A DNA stretch of 59,878 nt, from contig CAJUBP010000028.1 of the NCBI GenBank assembly GCA_910584585.1, forward strand, positions 1 to 59,878. The letters run 5' to 3'. Every line of letters begins with the position of its first letter. Positions within the stretch are counted from its first letter, which is position 1. The notes under the pieces are model-generated. The model was not told the origin of the DNA and ran no database searches. It saw only the letters and a list, made by a program, of their open reading frames with translations. Source of the DNA: an uncultured Lachnospiraceae bacterium. GTDB lineage: Bacteria; Bacillota; Clostridia; Lachnospirales; Lachnospiraceae. This document shows positions 16,462-25,992 of the stretch, one piece after another. A program made the translations under genes and the position numbers.

Positions 16462-18273
16462 ATGGATATCAATCAAGAACAGATAAAAAAGTTATTTAGC
16501 AGTTCATTAGTTTCAACTCGTTCAGGGGCATTTTATAATACTTTCCCATATCCAACAAAAATTTCACCGGAAGCGGTTGCAGTGTATATTGCAGCGCTGA
16601 CAAGGCCAGGTGATGTTGTGCTGGATGCTTTTGGGGGCAGCGGGAGTACAGGAGCGGCAGCCTTATTATGCGAATGCCCTACTTCTAATATGCTGAAAAT
16701 TGCAGAAGAGCTGGGAGTGTCTCCTGTATGGGGAAAGCGGAATGCAATTTTGTATGAAATTGGAACATATGGAGCGTTTGCTTCAAAAACGCTTTTAAAC
16801 CGTATGAAGGCGGAGCGTTTTGAATGGGTAGTGAAAGATTTTTTGGGAAAAGCGGAGAAAGAGGTTGGGAAGTATTATTTGGTGAGGGATGAAAACGGGC
16901 AAACGGGTACAATTCGATATGTGATATGGTCAGAAGTCTTGGAATGTCCAAAGTGCGGCGGAGAAATTGTCTATTTTTCAGAGGGAACACAGAGGAATCC
17001 TGTGAGGTTTTACAGTGATGTCAGCTGCCCTCACTGCGGGAAAAGATCAGCAGTCGAGCATTTGCAATATGTTACAGAAGAAGATTATGACGGGCTGCTC
17101 TGCAAGAAGATCAACAGAAAGAAAAGAATTCCTGTATGGATATATGGGGAGTCTAATGGCAAAAAATGGGACAGGCCTGTGCTGCAGGAAGATTTAGAGT
17201 TGATACAGCAGTTGGAACGCGAGCCATTTGATGCCGGGGATTGTCCAAGAAAGATTATTTGGGGGGATTTGCATCGCAGCGGGTATCACTATGGGATCAC
17301 GCATTTGCACCATTTTTACACCAGAAGAAATTATACGGTAATGTACAAATTGTGGAGGCTGGCTGAAACATATGAAAGAGATGAGGCGGATGCTTTGAAG
17401 CTGCTGCTGTTAAGCTATAATGCGGCCCATGGTACGTTGATGACAAGAGTCGTAGCCAAAAAAAACGCGAAGGATTTTGTACTGACAGGAGCGCAGAGCG
17501 GGGTTCTTTATATTAGCAAAATGCCGGTTGAAAAAAATATTCTGACAGGATTGAGAAGAAAGGGGAAGGTGTTTGCAGATGCCTACAGGCTGCTTGAATC
17601 TTGTACAGGGCAAATTATCATACATAATTCATCCAGTGAGAAAATAGAAGAAGTGGATCAGTCCGTGGATTTCGTTTTTACGGATCCTCCGTTTGGGGGA
17701 TTTATTCCTTATGGAGAAGTCAATCAAATCAATGAATTATGGATTGGAAAAACAACAGACAGAACGAAAGAAATTATAATAAGTGACGCGCAAGGAAAGG
17801 GGACTTTGGAATATCGGAAAATGCTTGTGGAAGTGTTCAGAGAACTAAACAGAGTAATCAAAAATGACGGCAGTATTGTGGCAGTGTTTCATTCTGCAAA
17901 GGCAGATGTTTGGCAGGCATTTGCAGAAGTGATAAATATGGCAGGTTTTGAAGTGATTTTGTCAAATATTCTGGATAAAAAGCAGGCGAGTTTTAAGCAG
18001 GTCGTTTCAAAAGGCTCAGTTCAGGGAGATCCTGTTTTTTTACTTCATAAATCGGATTGCGGTCATAAATGGGAATATAGTTCAGAAGAGATTCTGAATA
18101 CAGTAATTGAAGAAGGGTTAGAAGATGAGCAAGTGAATGAGAGACGGATTTATTCGCGCTACATTGTTTGCTGTATGGAAAAAGGAATGAAAATATCCTT
18201 TGACGCAAAAGATGCGTATGCGTATATCAGAGAAAGGGTGGAGAACAGCCTAAGTGGAAAAGAAAAACAGTAA
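16462..18273 (+). CDS. DNA methyltransferase with internal zinc ribbon (cassette gene 1)
   Basis: A 603-residue amino-methyltransferase. The AdoMet-binding motif I (DAFGGSGSTG) is at about residues 55-64 and the catalytic motif IV (TDPPFGG) at about 410, the order of alpha-class enzymes (I, target domain, IV). The DPPF motif indicates N6-adenine or N4-cytosine methylation. Between them are a four-cysteine zinc ribbon (CPKCGG...CPHCGK, about 157-192) and a long insert. The gene starts the three-gene cassette and its 3' end overlaps the next gene by 20 bases. It is AT-richer than thyA. It resembles DUF1156-type methyltransferases, but I cannot name its specificity. Confidence 0.85.
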   Translation: MDINQEQIKKLFSSSLVSTRSGAFYNTFPYPTKISPEAVAVYIAALTRPGDVVLDAFGGSGSTGAAALLCECPTSNMLKIAEELGVSPVWGKRNAILYEIGTYGAFASKTLLNRMKAERFEWVVKDFLGKAEKEVGKYYLVRDENGQTGTIRYVIWSEVLECPKCGGEIVYFSEGTQRNPVRFYSDVSCPHCGKRSAVEHLQYVTEEDYDGLLCKKINRKKRIPVWIYGESNGKKWDRPVLQEDLELIQQLEREPFDAGDCPRKIIWGDLHRSGYHYGITHLHHFYTRRNYTVMYKLWRLAETYERDEADALKLLLLSYNAAHGTLMTRVVAKKNAKDFVLTGAQSGVLYISKMPVEKNILTGLRRKGKVFADAYRLLESCTGQIIIHNSSSEKIEEVDQSVDFVFTDPPFGGFIPYGEVNQINELWIGKTTDRTKEIIISDAQGKGTLEYRKMLVEVFRELNRVIKNDGSIVAVFHSAKADVWQAFAEVINMAGFEVILSNILDKKQASFKQVVSKGSVQGDPVFLLHKSDCGHKWEYSSEEILNTVIEEGLEDEQVNERRIYSRYIVCCMEKGMKISFDAKDAYAYIRERVENSLSGKEKQ

Positions 18274-20227
18274 GATAGAGCGCCAAAAGAGATATGGGCA
18301 ATTTTTTTCGGGGCAAAAGGTAGCGGAATTGTTAGTATCTCTTCTTCCTGAATGGAATCATATCGGTTCCGTGATAGATCCTATGGCCGGAACAGGCGAT
18401 ATGCTGTCTGCAGTTCAAGGGAGAAAGGAAAAACTGGAAAGGCTGGTCGGGATAGAAATAGATAATACAATTATAGAAGAATGTAAAAGAAAAGTACCGG
18501 ATGCTGAAATTATATGCGGTGATGCTTTTTTATGCAGTGATGCCTATGGGCAGAATGGATGGGATTTGGTGATCACAAATCCGCCGTATGTAAGGTATCA
18601 GCTGCAAAAAGTAAAAAATGATGTTATGCCTTCCAGAGAGCAGATCAGAAAAGGCCTTATTGACTGTATTCCATCTCTTTGTTCACTGGAAGATGAGAAA
18701 GAGATGTATTTGAAAGCGGCAAAAGGGTATTCCGGTTTGTCTGATATGGCAGTACCGTCCTGGATTTTATGTGCTGCTTTGGTAAAGAAGGGGGGATATC
18801 TGGCAATTGTACTGCCGGAAACCTGGCTGAACCGTGAATATGCGGCGCCGATACAATATTTGTTATTAATGAATTTTGATATTATCGTTATTGTCAAAGA
18901 TAAAGACACATCGTGGTTTGATGACGCGTTAGTCCGAACATGTCTGCTTGTTGCCAGAAAAAAGGATATCGTTTCAATTGCTGACGGAAAGAAGAAAAAG
19001 ACATATATCGTGAAATTAGGATCCGGCTTAGCAGGAGACATATCGCTTGTAGAACATTTGACCTATCAAGGGTATTGCGGATATGGCGCGTTAAAACAAT
19101 TAATGTTGTCTCATTTGATATTTCATACAGATGAAATTTCTTCAGAATATATTAATACATATACGATGTTTACAGACTTGTTCAGGAACGCGTTTGTGCA
19201 AAAATTGCATAAGAACCAGGAAAGTTTTGAAATCACTGATTTTGAATTGCTTTCGCAGGAAATGCAGCGGTTATTTGAGCGGCATTATGAAGGAAAGTTT
19301 TTCTCTGTTGAGCAGATGGGAATAAAATGCGGTCAGGGCCTGCGGACTGGAGCCAATGAATTTTTTTATGGTGCAATTATCGGTGAAGATCAGGAAAATA
19401 TAGTGCTGCAGCCCCGCAGTTGGTATGAGGGAAAATTGGTATTGCCTAAGCGAAATATTATCCGGACCCTGCAAAACAGAAGGGAAAATGCGGGATTATG
19501 TGTGGAAAGGGATCATTTAAGGACAGGTTTGCTGTATTTTCAAAAGGATATCAGAAAAAGTGATTATAAGAAGTTATCAAAGCGATATACAGAGCAATAT
19601 AGTATTTTGCCAGATAATGTGGAAAGGTATATTACATTTGGAGAAGAATTGAGATTGCCGGGAGGGAAAGTATTTTGTGAATTATCATCTGTAAAAACAA
19701 ATGTGAGAAAAGATGAACTTGGATTTTCTCGTTTTTGGTATATGCTCCCGGAACTGAAAGACAGGCATATGCCGGAATTGTGCATATCAAGAGTAGCGGG
19801 AGGAATACCGGAATGTTTATTTGTCAGGCAGGGGGAAGATAAAATTGCGGTGGACGCTAATTTTATTACAATATGGGGGATGGAGAATCAGCAGGCGTTA
19901 CAGATGCTGGCATTATTTAATTCTATCTGGTTTCAATGTAATATGGAACTGGCAGGAACGGTTATGGGGGGCGGCGCGCTAAAAATAGAAGCGAGCCATC
20001 TTAGAAAGATTCTTTTTCCGGAATATACCCAAGAACAGGCGGAGAATCTGAGCAGGTGCGGAAATCAAATTTGTGAGGAAAACGGCATAAACCAAAAACT
20101 CCGAGAAGAGATAGATCTGCTTTCACTTTCTGCATTTGCTGATTCGGAAGACATGTATAGAAAGATGCGGGTGCTGTTGAAACAAAAATTGAGCGAAAGG
20201 GGTGTAAACTATGATAAACAGGGATGA
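18254..20227 (+). CDS. Eco57I/TaqI-type adenine DNA methyltransferase (cassette gene 2)
   Basis: A 657-residue gamma-type adenine-N6 methyltransferase. Motif I (IDPMAGTGDML) is at about 41-51 and motif IV (ITNPPYVRY) at about 106-114, followed by a C-terminal target-recognition region (about 330-600, with GLRTGANEFFYG) like TaqI-type specificity domains. The GTG start at 18254 lies inside the end of the preceding gene; its own end overlaps the next gene by 17 bases, so the three genes are translationally coupled. No nuclease domain is visible in it. Base composition is AT-rich with many ATA and AGA codons, unlike thyA and folA. Confidence 0.87.
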   Translation: MEKKNSKIERQKRYGQFFSGQKVAELLVSLLPEWNHIGSVIDPMAGTGDMLSAVQGRKEKLERLVGIEIDNTIIEECKRKVPDAEIICGDAFLCSDAYGQNGWDLVITNPPYVRYQLQKVKNDVMPSREQIRKGLIDCIPSLCSLEDEKEMYLKAAKGYSGLSDMAVPSWILCAALVKKGGYLAIVLPETWLNREYAAPIQYLLLMNFDIIVIVKDKDTSWFDDALVRTCLLVARKKDIVSIADGKKKKTYIVKLGSGLAGDISLVEHLTYQGYCGYGALKQLMLSHLIFHTDEISSEYINTYTMFTDLFRNAFVQKLHKNQESFEITDFELLSQEMQRLFERHYEGKFFSVEQMGIKCGQGLRTGANEFFYGAIIGEDQENIVLQPRSWYEGKLVLPKRNIIRTLQNRRENAGLCVERDHLRTGLLYFQKDIRKSDYKKLSKRYTEQYSILPDNVERYITFGEELRLPGGKVFCELSSVKTNVRKDELGFSRFWYMLPELKDRHMPELCISRVAGGIPECLFVRQGEDKIAVDANFITIWGMENQQALQMLALFNSIWFQCNMELAGTVMGGGALKIEASHLRKILFPEYTQEQAENLSRCGNQICEENGINQKLREEIDLLSLSAFADSEDMYRKMRVLLKQKLSERGVNYDKQG

Positions 20228-23200
20228 ATTACGGGATTTTGTAAAAAACGCGCAGAGGCAGATGAGCAGCGGAGCGAATGAAAGTATGTTGAGGCATCTG
20301 TTTTCTGTACGTTTAAAGAGCATATTTCCTGATGCGCCATGGTGGATAGAAGAACATACAGCAGGCACAGAGTCAAAAGTATATTTTGCGGACTCGCAGG
20401 GAAACAGCAGAATGGGGTTTGCAGACACTATAGTCGGCAAAACAGCAATTGAATACGAAAGGAATTTGAGAATTCCAAATATATTTGACGCCGGCTATGC
20501 TCAGGTGAAAGAATACTGCGCAGCTCTTTGTAATGCAGGAATTCCTCAGGAAGAAATATATGGCGTTCTCTCAGATACCATACATTGGTATGGTTATAGG
20601 GTTTCTTTGACTGAAAAGGCCAGTAAAAGAATATATGGACCAGAAGATATTGTGTTAGAACAAATGGCATATCTGGATCTTACAGTGGATACGGAAGAGG
20701 CGTGCGTGAAATTTGAGAAGTTTATTAATGATTTTTTGGGAAGGAAAGCTTCCAGGATACTGAATGCAAAATCGCTGGTACTGGATTTTGGGCTGGACAG
20801 CTCTTTTTATCGAAGGAATATTGAGAAATTTACCCAGGTTGTGTCTAAGGCAATGAGGGAGAAAAAAGAATATGGAGAGATGATTCAAAGAGTTTGGCAG
20901 AACTTTATTGGTTATTTAGGCGTAACGCCATATGAAGATTTCCTAAATGAGGCATATATCAATGAATTTTATTTGGTTACAATAGCAAAGGTTATATGTG
21001 CAGATATTTTAAATGAGGGAGCTCTTATTAATATGCCAAATGAAGTGAAGGAGATTTTAAACGGCAAATATTTTTACAGGCGGAATATACAGAATTTGGT
21101 GGAGTATGATTATTTTGGCTGGCTGAATGAGGAACCATACGTTGAGCATATTGTGGAATGCGTTATGGAATTGCAGAAGCAGCTTCTTGCGTTTGATTTT
21201 AAAATAACTGGAGAATGTGATTTGTTCGGGGAATTGCTGGCGCAGTTGGCAAAGAAAGAGAGGCGGCTTTTGCTGGGGCAGGAATTTACGCCTCATTGGG
21301 TTGCCCGGAGCGTTGTTGAATACAGTATTAATCGTCTGCCGGAGAATAAGGAACCTAGGGTTTTGGATATGTGCTGCGGTTCCGGGGTTTTTTTGATAGA
21401 AGCTTTAAAAGCTGTACGTGAGAAGTATGATGTGAAAAAGGGGATGTACGCAGAAGAGGGAGATGAATGGATTTTTACTTCTGTCATGGGGTTTGATATT
21501 GATCCAGTAGCTGTTATGCTTGCGAAAGTGAATTGGGTTCTTGCGATGCGGGATTTATTTGAGAAGCATAGGGGAAGTATTATTATCCCAATATACCATG
21601 CGGATTCGTTGTTTACGGTAACTCCAATTACTCATAGTATGCCGCGGAAGGAAGAAGAATCTTATATTTTACAGTTTGAAAGGAAGCAGGTTCCCATACC
21701 AGGTTTTATGGTAAAACCAGAATATAGAGAAGTCTATGATTCTTTTATGGACAAGGCATATCGAATTGCTATGAATCGCGCAGAAAAGACAGAAGAGCCG
21801 TTATGCGATTATACAGTAGAGGCTGTAGTGGAATCGATTGAAAATGAAGGAGCTGTGAAAGTATCTGACGCGCAAAAGAATGCTATGAAAAAGTCGGGTC
21901 AAAGATTGGTTCTTCAGCTGGAGGAATTGCAGCGCAGAGGAAAGAATGGAATTTGGAGGTTTGTTTTAAGCAATAGCTACAGGCCAGGGCTGGTTAAAAT
22001 GCAGTTTAACTGCATTGTGTCAAATCCGCCATGGCTGGCAATGAGTAAACTATCAGATAATCCGTATAAAAGCATTCTTCAAAATAAAGTTGAGCAATTT
22101 GGAATCAAGCCGTCAGGAGCAGCGCATCCGCATATGGAATTAGCTACTACATTTTTGCTGCATGCAGTTGAGCAGTATTTAGAGGAAGAAGGAATTTGGA
22201 GTTGTGTAATGCCAGGCAGTTTGATGAGTGGGTTGAATCATGAACATATCCGCAGGGGAAGCTATCGTTATGCAAAGACGGCTGTGCCAATGCAAATTGA
22301 CGCTCTATGGGAGCTGCCAAATGCAACATTTAAGAATAGGGCCATTGTATTGGCAGGAAAAAAATCAAAAGAAGAAAATCCTGAAGTTTTATTAGGACGA
22401 CGTTATCGTGAAGACGCGCATTATATCAATTGCGGTTATAAACTGGTGAAAAGAGGAAGACGAAGCGCCTGGACAACCAATGGGCGAAAAGAGGATAATG
22501 TTAAATTTGTGGGTGATAAGTCGGTGGGATTTCGTCAGGGAGCAGATATATTTCCCCGCACAGCCCTATTTCACGAATTTCGGCGGCAGCCCAATGGAAA
22601 GTGGAGCATTTTTGAGATTGGCAGGGAAAGTGAGCTTTATTATTTGATTAGCGAGAAGAAGAAGGATATTTGCAGAGATATAGAAGTGTGGGATTTCGAT
22701 GGAAGATATATATATGAGTGCCTGACTTCCAAACATTTATCACCGTTTTTTCTTTCAGCCCCGGTAAAAGTTATCATTCCGGGACAAAAGATACAAGGGG
22801 AGTGGCATGCAATTTCTGGCGATGAATTGGCTTTGATGAATGAGAGTACAAGATATGTTTTTGAAAAGTTTCAGGACGAGATACAAATAAAACTGAAAAG
22901 CTGGCTGCTGGATAAAATAAATATATATGGGAAATTAGAACGACAGAATTTTACGAAAGGCAAGTGGATGGTAGTGTCTAATGCCAGCGGGGCTAATCCA
23001 TGCGCGGCATATTTTTGTTTAGATAATAGAGAAAAGGAAAGATTGGTGGTAGATCAGACATTGTATTGGGATGTTACGGATACAGAAGAGGAAGCTGTAT
23101 TTTTGGCAGGTATTATAAATAGCCAGGCTATGGCGGACGCAATTAGGGATTTTCAACCCCAGGGAGAATTTGGAAGGCGTCACATCCATACGCTTCCGTA

Positions 23201-23453
23201 TCAGATACTTGATGAATATGACAGTAAAAATTGTGTGCATTATAATATTGTTAAGTGTACGGGGAAATTGATGAAAGAGTGGGAGGATATGTGCCTGACG
23301 GAGGAATGGAATCGTTTGCTGTCTCCAAATAGCGGCAAGCTTTCCAGAAGAAGAAGGAGACAAAAAGAGGGAATAAAAAAATTGTATTCTTATCCTGAAT
23401 ACGAAGAAGCTTGTGAAACATATTTTCATGAGATAAACAAATTTAAATTTTGA
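20211..23453 (+). CDS. Type IIG-like nuclease-methyltransferase fusion (cassette gene 3)
   Basis: A 1080-residue protein. The N-terminal about 130 residues look like a PD-(D/E)XK nuclease: E47-E48, D72 in GFADT and E81-Y-E in IEYERN, though the usual final Lys is absent. A central adenine methyltransferase has motif I (LDMCCGSGVFL, about 383-393) and motif IV (VSNPPWLA, about 602-609). A long C-terminal region (about 700-1050) probably recognises target DNA. This layout is that of type IIG restriction-modification enzymes. AAAGGGG precedes the ATG. If the nuclease is inactive, the protein would be a third methyltransferase only. Confidence 0.82.
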   Translation: MINRDELRDFVKNAQRQMSSGANESMLRHLFSVRLKSIFPDAPWWIEEHTAGTESKVYFADSQGNSRMGFADTIVGKTAIEYERNLRIPNIFDAGYAQVKEYCAALCNAGIPQEEIYGVLSDTIHWYGYRVSLTEKASKRIYGPEDIVLEQMAYLDLTVDTEEACVKFEKFINDFLGRKASRILNAKSLVLDFGLDSSFYRRNIEKFTQVVSKAMREKKEYGEMIQRVWQNFIGYLGVTPYEDFLNEAYINEFYLVTIAKVICADILNEGALINMPNEVKEILNGKYFYRRNIQNLVEYDYFGWLNEEPYVEHIVECVMELQKQLLAFDFKITGECDLFGELLAQLAKKERRLLLGQEFTPHWVARSVVEYSINRLPENKEPRVLDMCCGSGVFLIEALKAVREKYDVKKGMYAEEGDEWIFTSVMGFDIDPVAVMLAKVNWVLAMRDLFEKHRGSIIIPIYHADSLFTVTPITHSMPRKEEESYILQFERKQVPIPGFMVKPEYREVYDSFMDKAYRIAMNRAEKTEEPLCDYTVEAVVESIENEGAVKVSDAQKNAMKKSGQRLVLQLEELQRRGKNGIWRFVLSNSYRPGLVKMQFNCIVSNPPWLAMSKLSDNPYKSILQNKVEQFGIKPSGAAHPHMELATTFLLHAVEQYLEEEGIWSCVMPGSLMSGLNHEHIRRGSYRYAKTAVPMQIDALWELPNATFKNRAIVLAGKKSKEENPEVLLGRRYREDAHYINCGYKLVKRGRRSAWTTNGRKEDNVKFVGDKSVGFRQGADIFPRTALFHEFRRQPNGKWSIFEIGRESELYYLISEKKKDICRDIEVWDFDGRYIYECLTSKHLSPFFLSAPVKVIIPGQKIQGEWHAISGDELALMNESTRYVFEKFQDEIQIKLKSWLLDKINIYGKLERQNFTKGKWMVVSNASGANPCAAYFCLDNREKERLVVDQTLYWDVTDTEEEAVFLAGIINSQAMADAIRDFQPQGEFGRRHIHTLPYQILDEYDSKNCVHYNIVKCTGKLMKEWEDMCLTEEWNRLLSPNSGKLSRRRRRQKEGIKKLYSYPEYEEACETYFHEINKFKF

Positions 23454-23476
23454 TCATAGGATCAGGAGGACAGAAA

Positions 23477-23983
23477 ATGAATTTAATTGCAGCAGCAGAC
23501 AAGAACTGGGGCATCGGCAGGGACAACCGCCTGTTGGTGCGGATTCCCGAAGACATGAAATTTTTTCAGAAAATGACCACCGGAAAAGTTGTGGTGGTGG
23601 GAAGGAAAACATTGGAAACTTTTCCCGGGGGCCAGCCCTTGAAAAACAGGACCAATATTGTGCTGACGTCCAATCCGGATTTTAAGGCAAAGGGAGCGGC
23701 TGTGGCCCACAGCATGGAGGAGCTTCTGAGGGAACTGGAAAAGTATGACAGCCGGGATATTTACATTGCAGGCGGCGAGAGCGTTTACCGGCAGATGGCG
23801 GATTTGTGCGATACGGCCTATATTACGAAAATTGAGTATGCGTATCAGGCGGACGCGTGGTTTCCCAATCTGGATGAAAAAGAAGAGTGGGAATTGACAA
23901 AGGATAGTGAAGAACAGACCTATTTTGACCTGGAATATTATTTTCTGAAATATGAAAAGAAGAATTCTAACGTGGGGCAGTGA
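23477..23983 (+). CDS. folA: Dihydrofolate reductase
   Basis: A 168-residue DHFR, reducing dihydrofolate with NADPH; it regenerates the folate used by ThyA. Visible features are NLIAAADKNWGIG, the acidic active-site residue in IPEDMKFF, VVVGRKTLETFPGG and IYIAGGESVYRQM. AGGAGGA precedes the ATG at 23477; a TTG in the same frame at 23450 is ignored. The cassette's last gene ends 23 bases upstream, so folA is now co-transcribed with it. The stop overlaps a GTG of the next frame. Confidence 0.96.
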   Translation: MNLIAAADKNWGIGRDNRLLVRIPEDMKFFQKMTTGKVVVVGRKTLETFPGGQPLKNRTNIVLTSNPDFKAKGAAVAHSMEELLRELEKYDSRDIYIAGGESVYRQMADLCDTAYITKIEYAYQADAWFPNLDEKEEWELTKDSEEQTYFDLEYYFLKYEKKNSNVGQ

Positions 23984-23994
23984 GGCGGAAGAGA

Positions 23995-24945
23995 ATGGAA
24001 AATTTTATTTTCAGCGTCAATGTGACAATCCCTATTTTTCTGGTGATGGTATTGGGATGGGGATTGAAGCAGAGCGGAATGCTGAACGATAATTTTGTAA
24101 CGGTGGCCAATAAATTTAATTTTCAGGTGACGCTGCCGGCGCTTTTGTTTCGGGATATTTCTTCTGTGGATATCCGGGCGGTGTTTGACCTGCAGTATGT
24201 GCTGTTTTGCGCACTGGCAAGTTCGGTCTGCTTCTGGGCTGTCTGGGGCGGCGTAAAATTATTTCTCAAAGACAGATCTATGAGGGGAGCCTTTGTGCAG
24301 GCGTCTTTCCGCAGCAGCGCGGCAGTGATGGGACTGGCGTTTATTCAGAATATTTACGGACAGTCGGCTATGGGGCCGCTGATGATTGTAGGCGCAGTGC
24401 CGCTGTACAATATTTATTCCGTGGTTGTGCTGACTTTTGAAGGGGAGCAGAGCCGGAATGCAGACAAGAAAGAAAAAATCAGGGAAGCCTGCATTAATAT
24501 TCTGAAAAATCCGATTATTATCAGTATCTTTCTGGGGCTGCTGGCGTCCTTGTGTAGGATACAGTTCCCGGTTCTGGTGGATAAGACGATAAATAGTATT
24601 TCCCAGATGGCAACCCCTCTGGCCTTGATTACGTTGGGAGCGGGCTTTGAGGGACGGAAAGCTCTGGCCAAAATGAAACCTACGCTGGCCGCTTCCATGA
24701 TTAAGCTGGTTGTGCAGCCTCTGGCAGTTCTGCCTTTGGCTCTGGCTTTGGGGTTTGACGGGGAGAAATTGATCGGGATTTTGATTATGCTGGCCTCTCC
24801 CACCACTCCAAGCTGCTATATTATGGCAAAAAATATGGGGAATGATGGGACGCTGACGGCCAGTATTGTGGTTGTTACTACGCTGCTTGCGTCTTTTACT
24901 TTGACGGGGTGGATTTTCCTGTTAAAGACAATGGGCTGCATCTGA
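23995..24945 (+). CDS. AEC-family transporter
   Basis: A 316-residue membrane protein of the auxin efflux carrier (AEC) family, with about ten hydrophobic helices in two halves (for example TIPIFLVMVLGWGL, then later MLASPTTPSCYIMA and ASIVVVTTLLASFTL). Family members move organic acids or amino acids; the substrate is unknown. The ATG at 23995 is preceded by GGCGGAAGAG; a GTG at 23980, overlapping the folA stop, is an alternative that adds five residues. It is probably part of the folA transcript. Confidence 0.9.
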   Translation: MENFIFSVNVTIPIFLVMVLGWGLKQSGMLNDNFVTVANKFNFQVTLPALLFRDISSVDIRAVFDLQYVLFCALASSVCFWAVWGGVKLFLKDRSMRGAFVQASFRSSAAVMGLAFIQNIYGQSAMGPLMIVGAVPLYNIYSVVVLTFEGEQSRNADKKEKIREACINILKNPIIISIFLGLLASLCRIQFPVLVDKTINSISQMATPLALITLGAGFEGRKALAKMKPTLAASMIKLVVQPLAVLPLALALGFDGEKLIGILIMLASPTTPSCYIMAKNMGNDGTLTASIVVVTTLLASFTLTGWIFLLKTMGCI

Positions 24946-25009
24946 GGATGTTTCCGGTACTTTTCTCAATGGCGGGTGTTGTATATTGCTATGGAGGCGG
25001 TTTTTCTAT

Positions 25010-25300
25010 TTAGATTGTCTGAATGGCCTTTCCAATACTTTTCTTTTGCCTCCATTCAGGCGCAGGGCCGTCCTCTGCCCAGTATTCGTCAACTGCAATA
25101 ATTTTATCATCCGCAACTTTGAAGAAAAATGTCACATGAAAGGACAGGGATCTGTCCTGGGGATATACATGAGTGACAGAATTTGTATCTGTCCATACTT
25201 TTGTGCCTTTCTAAGAAGTTTTCTTTTTGCTCATAAGGGAAAAACGGATTGGATATGCCTGCCAGATAAATTCCGCCTGAGCAGTCAAATGCCAATAAAA
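25010..25300 (-). pseudogene. Remnant of an NTF2-like (DUF4440/SnoaL-type) protein
   Basis: On the minus strand the segment at about 25010-25200 translates to an intact C-terminal half, including FHVTFFFKVADDKI, AVDEYWAEDGPAPEWR and an end at IQTI with a stop codon. This is characteristic of the nuclear transport factor 2-like superfamily. Upstream the frame is lost: the same strand reads in another frame (GGIYLAGISNPFF) with no ribosome site, so there is at least one frameshift and the N-terminus is missing. It fills most of the 357-base gap after the AEC transporter gene. The NTF2 call rests on the EYWAEDG-PAPEWR signature. Confidence 0.7.
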
Positions 25301-25302
25301 CG

Positions 25303-25491
25303 TTACTTGTGCAAATCGGTAATCACAGGCTTGCCGTCAGCATCCAGCAGAGGGGTCAGCCCTCCTGCGTAACCCAAGTGTACAAAAAGATAATTCACGC
25401 CGGTCTCTTTATCCACCAGTACCATTTTTAATCCTTTTGTAAGTGAGCTGTCTTGTGAATATGTAGTTTCAAAACGGTTGTTTTTACTCAT
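25303..25491 (-). CDS. DUF6440 family small protein
   Basis: A 62-residue protein that I recognise as DUF6440: it starts MSKNNRFE, has a central VDKETGVNYLF and ends with LLDADGKPVI. The family is small, cytoplasmic and uncharacterised. The ATG at 25491 has AGGAGG 10 bases upstream; a longer frame to 25533 lacks a ribosome site. It follows the DUF3781 gene on the same strand by 80 bases, with a short hairpin (GGAAC-GTTCC, 25541-25558) between. Confidence 0.85.
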   Translation of the reverse strand: MSKNNRFETTYSQDSSLTKGLKMVLVDKETGVNYLFVHLGYAGGLTPLLDADGKPVITDLHK

Positions 25492-25571
25492 AGCTGTTAC
25501 CTCCTGAGGTGATTTTATTTCATTATAATTCACGCTCTTAGGAACTGTTCAGGTTCCTTTTCGGCAGAATT

Positions 25572-25820
25572 TTATTTTACCGTATGCGCGGTAATGATGG
25601 TGTAGCTGTGGGCATTGACAGTTATTTGTATATTGTCAATTTCACAGTACCAGTTTTTGCCCTGCCTTCTGATACGGCAGTTCTCATCTGAAATCTTGCT
25701 TTTACAGTATTGAACCACATCTGAGACGTCTGAGTTTAAGTTTCTTTTTATCCTGCTGATTCCAAGTTCTGTGGTGTGAAGTTTCTCAATATTGTCAAGC
25801 AATAGTTTCTTATCCTCCAT
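25572..25820 (-). CDS. DUF3781 family protein
   Basis: An 82-residue protein that I recognise as DUF3781: NIEKLHTTELGISRIKRNL at the start and WYCEIDNIQITVNAHSYT in the second half, ending ITAHTVK. Function is unknown. The ATG at 25820 has AAAGGAG before it; the frame stays open further upstream by chance, into the ilvB promoter. It is divergent from ilvB across 172 bases. Confidence 0.87.
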   Translation of the reverse strand: MEDKKLLLDNIEKLHTTELGISRIKRNLNSDVSDVVQYCKSKISDENCRIRRQGKNWYCEIDNIQITVNAHSYTIITAHTVK

Positions 25821-25929
25821 GCTGCGTCTCCTTTGGATTCCTTTCTCAAGTATACTACATTTTTTCCCAGCTTTGTATCCCTTTGCCAAAAATATCGGAG
25901 AAATTTTAATTTTCATTAAGAATGATACT

Positions 25930-25957
25930 TTTCCAAAGCTGAAATTTCTGCTACAAT
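25930..25957 (+). promoter_or_regulatory. Probable promoter of ilvBN
   Basis: TTTCCA (25930-25935) and TACAAT (25952-25957) are 16 bases apart, 35 bases before the ilvB start. The -35 is weak. No T-box leader or leader peptide is visible in the short 5' region, so how the operon is regulated is not shown. Confidence 0.45.
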
Positions 25958-25992
25958 AGAGCAGATACAGAAAAAAAGCAGAGGTGAATCTT

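Noticed and set aside
25820..25992. T-box or leader-peptide attenuator before ilvB
   Set aside because: The leader is about 35 bases, with no specifier loop, T-box sequence or branched-chain codon run.
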